Source: Pseudomonas psychrophila | GTDB taxonomy: Bacteria; Pseudomonadota; Gammaproteobacteria; Pseudomonadales; Pseudomonadaceae | Reading direction: 5' to 3' | Assembly: GCF_001043005.1 (NCBI RefSeq) | Contig: NZ_JYKZ01000015.1 | Location: 37,252 to 101,251 of the forward strand | Length of the DNA: 64,000 nt | In this document: one piece after another, positions 50,273-58,372 of the stretch | Layout of the letters: each line of letters starts with the position of its first letter | How positions within the stretch are numbered: the stretch's first letter is position 1 | Made by a program: the position numbers and the translations under genes | Notes under the pieces: model-generated | The model's input: the letters and a program-made list of their open reading frames with translations, nothing else | The model's database searches: none | Told to the model about the DNA's origin: nothing

Positions 50273-51893
50273 GCTCGCCCCCTGCGGCGGCCAGGCTGAT
50301 ATTGGCCAGGCTGCTGTCCAGGCCGTTGGCGTCGTCTTCGAAGCCGCTGACCCGCGTGTTGTAGACCGAGACCTGTTGCTGCATCACCAGGGTGATGGAG
50401 GGCACTTCTTCGATCACGATTTTCTGGAATGCCTTGAACAGATCGCCGCGTTTTTGCTCGTCGGTCTCCACGGCGGCGCTTTCCAGCAGGCGGTCCACCT
50501 CGGGGTTGTTGTAGTGGGTGCCGTTGGAGAAGGGCACCCCCTTGCGAAAGTTCTTCGACCAGTACAGGCGTTGAACACCGACGGTGGGGTCGTACAGGGT
50601 GCCCATGCCGACCACCGCGAAATCAAAGTCGCGGTCGGTGTAGATGCGCTTGATGTAGGTGGGGAAGTCCTGGGCGCGCAGCTTCACTTCGATGCCAATG
50701 CGTGCCAGTGCACTGCGCACATAGGTGGCGGTGCGGCTGTAGCTGTCGCCGTAGGGCAGCGGGTCGAGGGTCAGGCTGAAACGCCAGGGGCCTTTTTTTG
50801 TCAGCCCCGCCTTGTCCAGCAGTGCGTTGGCGGCCTCGGTGTCGAAGGGGTACGGGTTGGGGCCTTCGTAGACGTAGTTGGCGAAGCTTTTGGGAATGGG
50901 CGAATAGCTGGCTTCGGCGTAGCCGTAATACACCACTTTGCGGATGACTTCGCGGTCCAGGGCATGGGCAATCGCCTGGCGGACTTCGAGGCGTGACAGC
51001 AGCGGGTGGTCAAGGTTGAACTCAAGAATGGTCGGGGTAATGGTGTAGCGATAGCCCCGGGTTGTGGCCTTCAGTCGGCCGGATTTGGTCAGGCGGTCCA
51101 GCTCGCTGAGGGGGACCGGGCTTTGCCCGCCGGCATCCAGCGTGCCGTTTTCGAAGGCGGCCATGCGGGCGGCGCCGTCCGGGATGACCTTTAGGATCAG
51201 GGTATCGACCACGGTTGCCGCCGGATCCCAGTACTGCGGGTTGCGTTCGTATTCGATAAAGCTGCCACGTTCCCAGCGCTTGAAGCGGAAGGGGCCGGTG
51301 CCCACCGGGGCATTGTTGTGCAGGTTGCTCAGGGGATCGCCTGAAGCGTAGAGATGCTTTGGCAGGATCGGCGTTTCTCCGCCGGCAAAGCCTCGGATCA
51401 GATAGGGCGCAGGCTTGCTCAAGTGGACGATGGCGGTGTGATCGTCGGGAGTGTCGACCCGTTCAAGGTTGGCAAAGGTGCTGGAGCCACGAGGGTGGAA
51501 GCGCTTGATCAGGTCCAGGGAGAAGGCTACGTCAGCCGAGGTGAAGGGCTCGCCGTCATGCCATTTGACGCCTTCGCGCAGGGTGAAGCGGTAGCTCAGG
51601 CCATCGGGTGCAGCCTCCCAGGCGGTCGCCAGTGCAGGGCGGGCGTTGAGGTTTTCGTCATACGTGAGCAGCCCCTCCAGCACCTTGCTGCTGGCCGTGA
51701 CGCTGGTGCCCGCGGTGGTGTTGAACGAACTCAGCGAAGGTGGCTCGGGGTTGATCAACAGGTTGAATACCCGCCGCCCGCTGACGGCTTCGCCCGTCGC
51801 GTCGGCCAGGGCTGAGGGCAGGAACGGAATGCTGGCGCCGAGTGCGGACAGGGCAGACAGGCCAACAACAAATTGACGACGGGTAAAGGGCAT
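50265..51893 (-). CDS. Peptide-type ABC binding protein (SBP family 5)
   Basis: The protein has 542 residues from ATG 51893 (AGGA 9 bases before); an ATG three codons upstream has no room for a binding site. A Tat-like signal TRRQFVVGLSALSALGASIP precedes the mature domain, which carries family-5 marks WEAAPDGLSYRFTLREGVKWHDGEPFTS-type sequence near 95-122 and TGPFRFKRWERGSFIEYERN. It delivers the ligand to the DppBC-like channel. The ligand is unknown. Confidence 0.88.
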   Translation of the reverse strand: MPFTRRQFVVGLSALSALGASIPFLPSALADATGEAVSGRRVFNLLINPEPPSLSSFNTTAGTSVTASSKVLEGLLTYDENLNARPALATAWEAAPDGLSYRFTLREGVKWHDGEPFTSADVAFSLDLIKRFHPRGSSTFANLERVDTPDDHTAIVHLSKPAPYLIRGFAGGETPILPKHLYASGDPLSNLHNNAPVGTGPFRFKRWERGSFIEYERNPQYWDPAATVVDTLILKVIPDGAARMAAFENGTLDAGGQSPVPLSELDRLTKSGRLKATTRGYRYTITPTILEFNLDHPLLSRLEVRQAIAHALDREVIRKVVYYGYAEASYSPIPKSFANYVYEGPNPYPFDTEAANALLDKAGLTKKGPWRFSLTLDPLPYGDSYSRTATYVRSALARIGIEVKLRAQDFPTYIKRIYTDRDFDFAVVGMGTLYDPTVGVQRLYWSKNFRKGVPFSNGTHYNNPEVDRLLESAAVETDEQKRGDLFKAFQKIVIEEVPSITLVMQQQVSVYNTRVSGFEDDANGLDSSLANISLAAAGGEHA

Positions 51894-51913
51894 GGCGGTC
51901 ATCCTGGGGTGGG

Positions 51914-53053
51914 TTAGCGGCGTAAGCCGGCCTGGCGCAAAAGCGGCAAAACGCGCTCGCCAAACTGTTCAAGGTCGGGGGCGAAATCGAAGAAACTCAG
52001 TTGCAGGCCATCGATACCGGCTTCTTTCAGGCGAATGATGTCGCGCACCACGGTCTCGGGGCTGCCGACCAGCTGGATATTGCCGCCCACGTAACGCTCT
52101 GCCGGTTGGTGGCCGCGCCAGGCATGGGCATCGCTGGCTTCGCGGGCATGGCCTTCCAGTGCGCCAGGGTCGCCTGCGGCGGTAATCGCGGCGTGGACTT
52201 CCCAGGCTTCGGCATCGCTGTCGCGGCAAATCACCAGAGGGTTGATCAGGGTGCGTACCTGACGGCCATAGCCGCGGGCCGCATGTTTTATCCGCTGTAA
52301 ATGCTCGGGCAGCTTGTCCAGCGCGTTCTCGATTTCGGCACTGCCGGGGCTGGTGGTAAACACGATGTCGGAGTGGCGGGCAGCGAAATCGATGCCTGCG
52401 GGTGAGCCGGTGGCGTTGACCAGCACCGGGCGGCCGAAGCTTGGTTTGACGCTGATGTAGGCCTCTTCCAGATTGTAATGATCGCCGCTGAAATCGACGT
52501 TGTCCTGACTGTGCCAAAGCTCCTGCACTACACGGATAAACTCATCGGCCTGGCGATAACGCTGATCATGTTCGATGGGGGCCTGCCCAAAACGCCGGTG
52601 TTCGCGATGCCGGTGGCCGGTCACCAGGTTCAGACCCCAACGGCCTTTGCTGATGTGGTCCAGGGTGGCGCCGAACTTGGCCAGATGCAGCGGATGCCAG
52701 GGGCCGTAGAGCACGTGCAGGGTGGAAATCAGCAAGATCCGCTCGGTCACCGACGCCAGTGCTGCCTGGGTGATGAAGGCATCCAGGGACTCGTCGTGGT
52801 AGCGGATATCGCCACCGTAGCCGCCCTTGCCCAGCCATTCGGCCAGGGCGAACACCAGGTCGAAGCCCAGCGCTTCGGCGCGCAGGGTCAACTGGCGGTT
52901 GTAGTCGAATGTCCAGGTGGTGCTGCGCGGCAGAGCAGAAGGGCTCCAGCCACCCGACTGCACCGGCAGGAACAGGCCCAGAAACAACGGTTGTTCGAAG
53001 GCACGGGACAGAGGGCTTTCAGGGAAATCCAGAGGGGATAGCTGACGTGACAA
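51914..53053 (-). CDS. LLM-class FMNH2-dependent monooxygenase (SfnG/SsuD-like)
   Basis: The protein has 379 residues in a luciferase-like TIM barrel. WTFDYNRQLTLRAEALGFD, LLISTLHVLYGPWHPLHLAK, DHISKGRWGLNLVTGH and HDQRYRQADEF are shared with SsuD, SfnG and RutA. It would oxygenate an organosulfur substrate using reduced FMN. It is transcribed with the third transporter (20 bases upstream of the binding-protein gene), suggesting that transporter brings its substrate. SfnG (dimethyl sulfone) is the nearest named relative I can suggest. Confidence 0.83.
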   Translation of the reverse strand: MSRQLSPLDFPESPLSRAFEQPLFLGLFLPVQSGGWSPSALPRSTTWTFDYNRQLTLRAEALGFDLVFALAEWLGKGGYGGDIRYHDESLDAFITQAALASVTERILLISTLHVLYGPWHPLHLAKFGATLDHISKGRWGLNLVTGHRHREHRRFGQAPIEHDQRYRQADEFIRVVQELWHSQDNVDFSGDHYNLEEAYISVKPSFGRPVLVNATGSPAGIDFAARHSDIVFTTSPGSAEIENALDKLPEHLQRIKHAARGYGRQVRTLINPLVICRDSDAEAWEVHAAITAAGDPGALEGHAREASDAHAWRGHQPAERYVGGNIQLVGSPETVVRDIIRLKEAGIDGLQLSFFDFAPDLEQFGERVLPLLRQAGLRR

Positions 53054-53089
53054 GGCGAACGCTCCTGGCAGTGGGTAGGCAAAAACGGG

Positions 53090-53668
53090 CTATTCCTGCA
53101 CTTGCGCAGGGCTGGTCACCAAATAGGCAACGGCTTCGCTGTTGAGCGGGTTGTGGCAGGTGGGGGGCTGTTCGGTGTGGAACAGGATTGAATCGCCAGC
53201 GTGCAGGACGAAGTGTTCGTCATTGATGGTCAGCTCCACAGTGCCTTGAGCGACCACCAGGTTTTTTTGCCCGCTGTGGGGGTTGCCGGGCACGTTTTGC
53301 CGGGCTTGCGGGCTCAGGCGCAGCTCATGGAACTCCACCTTCGTTTCACCGTGCTCGGGGGGCAGGGCGCGGCGGACAATGGTGCAGGGATCGAGAAACT
53401 CGGCGATCGAGACGTTGAGTGCGCCCGCCACCTTGCACAGCACTTTGACCGAGGGAAAACTGCGGCCCGCTTCAATCTGCGCGATCATCGCCCGCCTGAC
53501 CCCGCTGGCATGCGCCAGCACTTCCAGGGACACCTGGCGCTTGTCACGCAAGCGGCGAAGGTTCTGGCTGATACGCTGGGCGACAGGGTCATCGCCCTGG
53601 TGGTCGCGCTCGGGCAGGCTAAAAGGGATGCTGCCGCTGCTGTCGAGAAAACCGGTAGGGATATTCAT
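53090..53668 (-). CDS. XRE-family regulator with C-terminal cupin
   Basis: The protein has 192 residues. The helix-turn-helix is near 30-85 (LRRLRDKRQVSLEVLAHAS, RAMIAQIEAGRSFPS) and a cupin is near 115-185 (GTVELTINDEHFVLHAGDSILF). Cupins of this type bind small ligands. It lies 36 bases upstream of the monooxygenase-transporter operon in the same direction, so it probably regulates it and itself. Confidence 0.82.
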   Translation of the reverse strand: MNIPTGFLDSSGSIPFSLPERDHQGDDPVAQRISQNLRRLRDKRQVSLEVLAHASGVRRAMIAQIEAGRSFPSVKVLCKVAGALNVSIAEFLDPCTIVRRALPPEHGETKVEFHELRLSPQARQNVPGNPHSGQKNLVVAQGTVELTINDEHFVLHAGDSILFHTEQPPTCHNPLNSEAVAYLVTSPAQVQE

Positions 53669-53949
53669 GGGCGCGAGCCTGCAACGTGAGTGAGTGCAGG
53701 TGAATAGTCAGGGCCATGGGGGCGACGGCTCATGATGATTCCTTTTCATGCGGTCCGAAAAGTCATGAGATTACCGAGGGTTTTTTAGATCCATAAATAA
53801 TTAATTCAGACGTTTAAAGATCGTTTGAGAATAAGGGAAGACCTGACAAAACCGCTCTATGGTTATGCCTCGTTGGGCGTTGACCGCCCCAGCCACGCTG
53901 ACTAATGTTTGCGCCATTCGATTTCACGATCACCACGCAGGGAGTCATC

Positions 53950-54972
53950 ATGAGCGACATTCAGTACCGCAACCTGGGCCGCAACGGTGTGAAGGTTTCG
54001 CCCATCACCCTGGGCACCATGATGTTCGGCGGGCAGACCCCGGACGACGTCGCCCGGCGTATCACCGACCGCGCGTTTGAGCAGGGCATCAACTCCATCG
54101 ATACCGCCAACGGCTACAACGGTGGTGCTTCGGAAGAGGTGGTCGGCCGCTTGATCGGCGAGCGCCGCCAGCAATGGGTGCTGGCGACCAAGTTCGTCAA
54201 TCCCGACCCGGGTGGTAGCGGGCCGAACAACAGTGGTGCTTCGCGTCAGAACGTCATCGCTTCGGCAGAAGCCAGTCTCAAGCGCCTGAACACCGACTAT
54301 ATCGACCTGTTTTACCTGCACCGTGAAGACCACGACACGCCGGTGGACGAGACGCTGCGTGCTCTTGATGACCTGATCCGGGCGGGCAAGATTCGCGGGT
54401 ACGGGCTGTCCAACCATCGGGGCTGGAAGCTGGCCGAATTCAGCCGCAGCGCCGACCTGCTGGGCATTCAGCGCCCCAGCGTGAGCCAGCCGCTGTACAA
54501 CCTGGCCAACCGCCAGATTGAAATCGAGCACCTGCCGGCGGCCGAGCATTACGGCATTGGCGTGATCTCTTACAGCCCGTTGGCCCGTGGCGTGTTGACG
54601 GGTAAATACGACCCCAATCAGGCCCCTGGCCAGGACACTCGTGCCGGGCGAAACGACCCACGCCTGCAACAGACCGAGTGGCGCCCCGAGTCTCTGAACC
54701 TGGCCCAGCGCATTCGCGACTACGCCGAGGGGCAAGGCATCACCGCAGGCCAGTTTGCCTTGGCGTGGGTGTTGAACAACAAGCTGATCACCTCGGCCAT
54801 TGCCGGTCCGCGTACCGAACAGCAATGGGAAGACTACGTGCCGGCGTTGAACTACACCTTCACCGCGCAGGACGAAGCGTTTATCAATGATCTGGTGGTG
54901 ACGGGACACTCATCGACACCGGGCTACAACGACCCGAGCCATCCGTTTTTTGGGCGCCGGTCGCGGGTCTAG
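53950..54972 (+). CDS. Aldo/keto reductase
   Basis: The protein has 340 residues in a NADPH-dependent TIM barrel. The catalytic tetrad is visible: Asp in SIDTANGYN with its Tyr, Lys in LATKFVNP and His in YLHREDHD. The end (FALAWVLNNKLITSAIAGPR) is the cofactor site. GGAG lies 5 bases before ATG 53950. It is divergent from the XRE-cupin gene with 281 bases between; the gap is AT-rich and should hold both promoters, but no boxes were fixed. The substrate is unknown; it may act on aldehydes released by the sulfur enzymes. Confidence 0.87.
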   Translation: MSDIQYRNLGRNGVKVSPITLGTMMFGGQTPDDVARRITDRAFEQGINSIDTANGYNGGASEEVVGRLIGERRQQWVLATKFVNPDPGGSGPNNSGASRQNVIASAEASLKRLNTDYIDLFYLHREDHDTPVDETLRALDDLIRAGKIRGYGLSNHRGWKLAEFSRSADLLGIQRPSVSQPLYNLANRQIEIEHLPAAEHYGIGVISYSPLARGVLTGKYDPNQAPGQDTRAGRNDPRLQQTEWRPESLNLAQRIRDYAEGQGITAGQFALAWVLNNKLITSAIAGPRTEQQWEDYVPALNYTFTAQDEAFINDLVVTGHSSTPGYNDPSHPFFGRRSRV

Positions 54973-54992
54973 ACAGACAGCAGCAAGACTCA

Positions 54993-55017
54993 TGTGGGAG
55001 CGAGCCTGCTCGCGATA
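54993..55017. repeat. Single REP core
   Basis: GTGGGAGCGAGCCTGCTCGCGAT lacks a clear inverted partner; the following GCATCACCGCGATTTGCCTGCCAG is the same tail seen at 56204-56228. Confidence 0.8.
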
Positions 55018-55079
55018 GCATCACCGCGATTTGCCTGCCAGTTAAAGTCTCCTTGATTGACCGTTGGCCATAAGAAATC

Positions 55080-55110
55080 AATAAACGGTACTGAATAAGT
55101 ACCGTTTATT
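55080..55110. terminator. Twelve-bp perfect hairpin, probable terminator
   Basis: AATAAACGGTAC and GTACCGTTTATT are perfect arms with a TGAATAA loop; ATTTATG follows. It ends the aldo-keto reductase transcript or marks the edge of the AT-rich patch. Confidence 0.65.
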
Positions 55111-55250
55111 TATGTATCTGGCCTGACTCCTGTAACGGGCTCGTGATCTCTGTAGTGTGAGATTTTACCAAGCAGTTATATAGGCATGGCCATTTCGGTA
55201 TTTGCGCCTGATTTAATGAGGGCTCATGAACTCATTAAGCAAGGACAAAT

Positions 55251-55748
55251 ATGATTGTTAAATTCACCCCGTTTCAAGCAAGTGGCTCGATCTTGCTGCC
55301 GCCCAATCAAACAATGTCGCCGGGGCAATATCTGGTATCTGAGAACGGACAGTTTCGATTACTACTGCAAGCGGATGGGCATTTGGTTATCAAGGACGGT
55401 GAGGTTGTCGTCTGGGTTGCAGATGGCAGTTAGATTTACAGAAGAACTGTATACAGGAAAAAAATTCGCGAGCCTCTTCACTTTGTGGTTAGTAATAACG
55501 TTTTTCTTTATGACCCATCCAGAAGGCGTTTATGGATTGCTGAAAGTACTCATACAAGGGATAAATCACTTTGGTATAACGCCTGTATGGTTATTCAAAA
55601 TGATGGGAATTTGGTCATTTATGATCAGCGCACAGGCAATCCGTGCTGGGCCCGTTTCGGGTTCGTTCCTGGTCGAATTTCAAAGCCAAAGGACAGGCTG
55701 GTGAAGGAGCTGCCTAATGGTGTGCAATTTTTTGAATGGAGGTTTTAA
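55251..55748 (+). pseudogene. Mannose-binding (MMBL/B-lectin) domain protein interrupted by an amber codon
   Basis: The frame starting ATG 55251 (AAGGAC upstream) is stopped by TAG at 55431-55433 after 60 codons, but the same frame continues with lectin sequence to 55748, giving 165 codons in all. The sugar-binding motif QxDxNxVxY is present twice: degenerate before the stop (QADGHLVIK) and intact after it (QNDGNLVIY). A single C-to-T change would turn CAG (Gln) into TAG. A restart at 55485 would make only the second half. MMBL domains occur in lectin-like bacteriocins (LlpA) and other secreted lectins; no signal peptide is seen, as in LlpA. Base composition is AT-rich against the neighbours. 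Confidence 0.72.
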
Positions 55749-55787
55749 CTGTCATTTTTTACCATCATTGGCCAATGGCTTGTCTAT

Positions 55788-55949
55788 TCACGGGCTCTTG
55801 AGAACTGGCGGCGGTTGCAAACAATCAGGACTGTATGGGTCTGTCTGGCATTTGTAGGCCAGTTCCGGGCCGTACCCTTTAGGGAAAAAATGGACGTTTT
55901 TACAAGCGGAAAGTGTGATGAGTATTAATATGACTGAGAGTGTTTTCAT
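55788..55949 (-). CDS. Small lipoprotein of unknown function
   Basis: The protein has 53 residues from ATG 55949 (GGA upstream). KTLSVILILITLSAC is a lipoprotein signal with lipobox LSAC, so the mature part is only about 38 residues: KNVHFFPKGYGPELAYKCQ, a second Cys, then a Pro-rich end (CLQPPPVLKSP). It lies opposite and 39 bases after the broken lectin gene in the AT-rich patch. Immunity or lysis lipoproteins of bacteriocin loci are similar in size, but nothing in the sequence proves such a role. Confidence 0.55.
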   Translation of the reverse strand: MKTLSVILILITLSACKNVHFFPKGYGPELAYKCQTDPYSPDCLQPPPVLKSP

Positions 55950-56279
55950 ATGCCATCCAGTTTTTTTGGCGAGCATAGAGCTTTAAATAGAAGGTCTTAT
56001 ATCATTCTATTCCGACCGTTCTGTGGGATGCGCCTGTAGTGGTGTTGAATTTTTTAGGGTTGGAGTTATGAATTGTCCTACACCAAGATTGAGTGCAAAA
56101 AACGGTGATTTTACAGGCTGGATAAATGACTAAAATATTCGCGCATTGTGCCCATGCACATTACTGAAACGATCACAGCTGTGGGAGCGAGCCCGCTCGC
56201 GATAGCATCACCGCGATATGCCTGCCAGCCCGCAGCGCTTGCGTCGCAGGCAAGCCGGCTCCCACAAAGCTTGGGTGGC
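55950..56279. other. Gene-free AT-rich stretch followed by a REP pair
   Basis: Positions 55980-56160 are AT-rich with no convincing ORF or hairpin; it may hold the promoter of the lipoprotein gene. The REP pair at 56180-56267 follows. Confidence 0.5.
56180..56267. repeat. REP pair with internal REP-like spacer
   Basis: GTGGGAGCGAGCCCGCTCGCGATAG at one end and CAAGCCGGCTCCCAC at the other, with GCATCACCGCGATATGCCTGCCAG between, in the gap downstream of the puuR-like gene. Confidence 0.85.
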
Positions 56280-56828
56280 TTAAAAGTTGGCCGGTGTATT
56301 GGCGCTGATGATCTCTGCCTCATCCGCGCCAATATTGCGAAAGCGATGGGGCAGGGTGGTCGGGAAGTAATAGCCGTCCCCGGCATTCAATATGCTGATT
56401 TGCCCGTCCACGGTGAGTTCTACCGTGCCGCGGGCAACCAGTCCGCATTCTTCCCCTTCGGCGTGCACGATCGGCTCTTCTCCAGAGCTTGCGCCCGGCG
56501 CGTATTGCTCGCGCAATAACCGCATCTGCCGGCCCGGCACTGAGGCACCAATCAGCAGCAACCGCAAGCCATCACGCCCCAGGTCCGGCTGTTCATTGGC
56601 GCGGAAGACGTATTGGTGTTCGCGGGGTGGCTGGTCGAAGGTGAAAAAGTCAGCCAGAGACATGGGGATGCCTTCCAGCAACTTTTTGAGGGAGCTGACA
56701 GAAGGACTGACGCGATTCTGTTCGATCAGGGAAATGGTGGCATTGGTGACGCCGCTACGCCGGGCCAGCTCGCGCTGGGACATTTTGTAGCTTTCGCGTA
56801 CTAATTTGAGTCGTGAGCCCGTGTCCAT
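56280..56828 (-). CDS. puuR: XRE-cupin transcriptional regulator, PuuR-like
   Basis: The protein has 182 residues. The helix-turn-helix near 5-65 reads LKLVRESYKMSQRELARRSGVTN-type sequence and TISLIEQNRVSPS; a cupin near 110-178 (GEECGLVARGTVELTVDG, GDGYYFPTTLPHRFRN) would sense a ligand. The size and both domains match PuuR, the repressor of putrescine catabolism, and the puu genes lie next to it. ATG 56828 is the first Met and begins the family sequence MDTGSRLK. Confidence 0.85.
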   Translation of the reverse strand: MDTGSRLKLVRESYKMSQRELARRSGVTNATISLIEQNRVSPSVSSLKKLLEGIPMSLADFFTFDQPPREHQYVFRANEQPDLGRDGLRLLLIGASVPGRQMRLLREQYAPGASSGEEPIVHAEGEECGLVARGTVELTVDGQISILNAGDGYYFPTTLPHRFRNIGADEAEIISANTPANF

Positions 56829-56997
56829 GACAGCCTTATGTGAAAACTACTTAAGGGTGATGGGGGAGATGGCGGTCGACGGATGCTGCAAATCGCACCG
56901 AACCCCTGTCCCAGAATCGTGAAAGGCGACTATTAAATCACGTTTGTTCGTGTTGCTCAGCAGGTTCGGTGAATAGCCCAGGCCTTTCCTGATTGCC

Positions 56998-57027
56998 TTG
57001 TGGGAGCGGGCAAGCCCGCTGCCACAA
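56998..57027 (-). terminator. Compact REP-derived hairpin after puuB
   Basis: TTGTGGGAGCGGGC and GCCCGCTGCCACAA form a nearly perfect stem with an AA centre, 10 bases after the puuB stop. It may act as terminator or mRNA stabiliser. Confidence 0.6.
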
Positions 57028-57036
57028 GGGGCGCAG

Positions 57037-58320
57037 CTAGATCCCGAAACGGTCGCGCATTGCGTAATACGCAGCGCCCATGGCAGTCAGCGGTACCTGG
57101 AAGGTCCGGCCACCGAGCATGGGCATGTGCGGCAACGAGGCAAACGCATCGAAACGCTCGGCGTCGCCGCGGATCATTTCAGAAATCAGTTTGCCCGCCA
57201 GGTGCGAGCAGGTGACGCCGTGGCCGCTGTAGCCTTGCATGTAGTAGGCGTTTTTCTCGATTCGCCCGAATTGCGGCATGCGTGACATGGTCAACAGGAA
57301 GTTGCCGGTCCAGCGGTAATCGATCTTCACGTCCTTCAATTGCGGGAAGGTCTTGAGAATCTTCGGCTTGATCAGTTGCTCGATGTCGTCCGGCTCGCGG
57401 GCACCGTAGACCACGCCGCCGCCGTACAGCAGGCGGTTGTCGGCCGTCAGGCGGTAGTAGTCGAGCAGGTAGTTGCAGTCTTCAACGCAGTAGTTGTGGG
57501 TGATCAGGCTTCGGGCGACGTTTTCCGCCAGCGGCTCTGTCACGACAATTTGCGAACCGCAGGGCATGCTTTTGCTGGTCACGCGACTGTCGAGGTCTTG
57601 CGGCAGGTAGGCGTTGCCCGCGATCAGCAGGTACTTGGCCCGAACCACCCCTTTGGCGGTGCGCACGGTGATCGGCTCGCCGTAAGTGATTTCGACTGCG
57701 GCCGATTGCTCGAAGATCTTGCCGCCCAGGCCGATGATTGCCGAGGCTTCGCCGAGTGCCAGGTTCAGCGGGTGGATGTGTCCGCCCTGCATGTCCAGCA
57801 GGCCGCCCACGTAGTTGTCGCAACCCACTTCACGCTTGATGTCGTGTGCATCGAGCAGTGTCAGGTTTTGGTTGCCGTAGCGTTCCCAACTGTTTTTTTG
57901 CTCGGTCAGGCCTTTGAGCTGCTTTTTGTTCAGCGCCGCAAAGATACCGCCCGGACGGTAATCACACTGGATGTCGTAGTGCTGGATACGCTGACGGATG
58001 ATGTCGGCGCCTTCAAACATCATGCTGCCAAGCACTTCGGCTGTCTTGTCGCCGTAGCGTGATTCGATGACATCCACGTCACGGCTGTAGGAGTTGACCA
58101 GTTGGCCGCCGTTGCGACCGCTGGCACCGAAGCCGACTTTGGCGGCTTCGAGCACGGTGACGCTGTAACCAGCCTCGGCGAGGAACAGGGCTGAGGACAG
58201 GCCGGTGTAGCCCGCGCCGATCACGCAGACATCGCATTCCACCTGCTCTTCAAGGGTCGGGAAGTCGCCCGTGTGGTTGCGGGTCGCGGCGTAGTAGCTG
58301 TTGATATGTGTGTGTTTCAT
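57037..58320 (-). CDS. puuB: Gamma-glutamylputrescine oxidase (FAD-dependent)
   Basis: The protein has 427 residues from ATG 58320; the longer frame runs back into puuC. The FAD-binding GxGxxG is CVIGAGYTGLSSALFLAEAG near 32-51, followed by GFGASGRNGGQLVNSY, typical of PuuB/OrdL amine oxidases. It oxidises gamma-glutamylputrescine to gamma-glutamyl-aminobutyraldehyde, the PuuC substrate. It lies 52 bases downstream of puuC on the same strand. Confidence 0.9.
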   Translation of the reverse strand: MKHTHINSYYAATRNHTGDFPTLEEQVECDVCVIGAGYTGLSSALFLAEAGYSVTVLEAAKVGFGASGRNGGQLVNSYSRDVDVIESRYGDKTAEVLGSMMFEGADIIRQRIQHYDIQCDYRPGGIFAALNKKQLKGLTEQKNSWERYGNQNLTLLDAHDIKREVGCDNYVGGLLDMQGGHIHPLNLALGEASAIIGLGGKIFEQSAAVEITYGEPITVRTAKGVVRAKYLLIAGNAYLPQDLDSRVTSKSMPCGSQIVVTEPLAENVARSLITHNYCVEDCNYLLDYYRLTADNRLLYGGGVVYGAREPDDIEQLIKPKILKTFPQLKDVKIDYRWTGNFLLTMSRMPQFGRIEKNAYYMQGYSGHGVTCSHLAGKLISEMIRGDAERFDAFASLPHMPMLGGRTFQVPLTAMGAAYYAMRDRFGI

Positions 58321-58372
58321 ACGTTTCTCCGATGGCTGTCGACACGTGTGGGCAACAGCCGCCGTAAAGGTG

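Noticed and set aside
55255..55704. 149-codon frame overlapping the lectin pseudogene in another frame
   Set aside because: It has hydrophobic stretches but lies over the lectin motifs in frame 0, has no binding site and resembles no family; it is most likely chance in AT-rich DNA.
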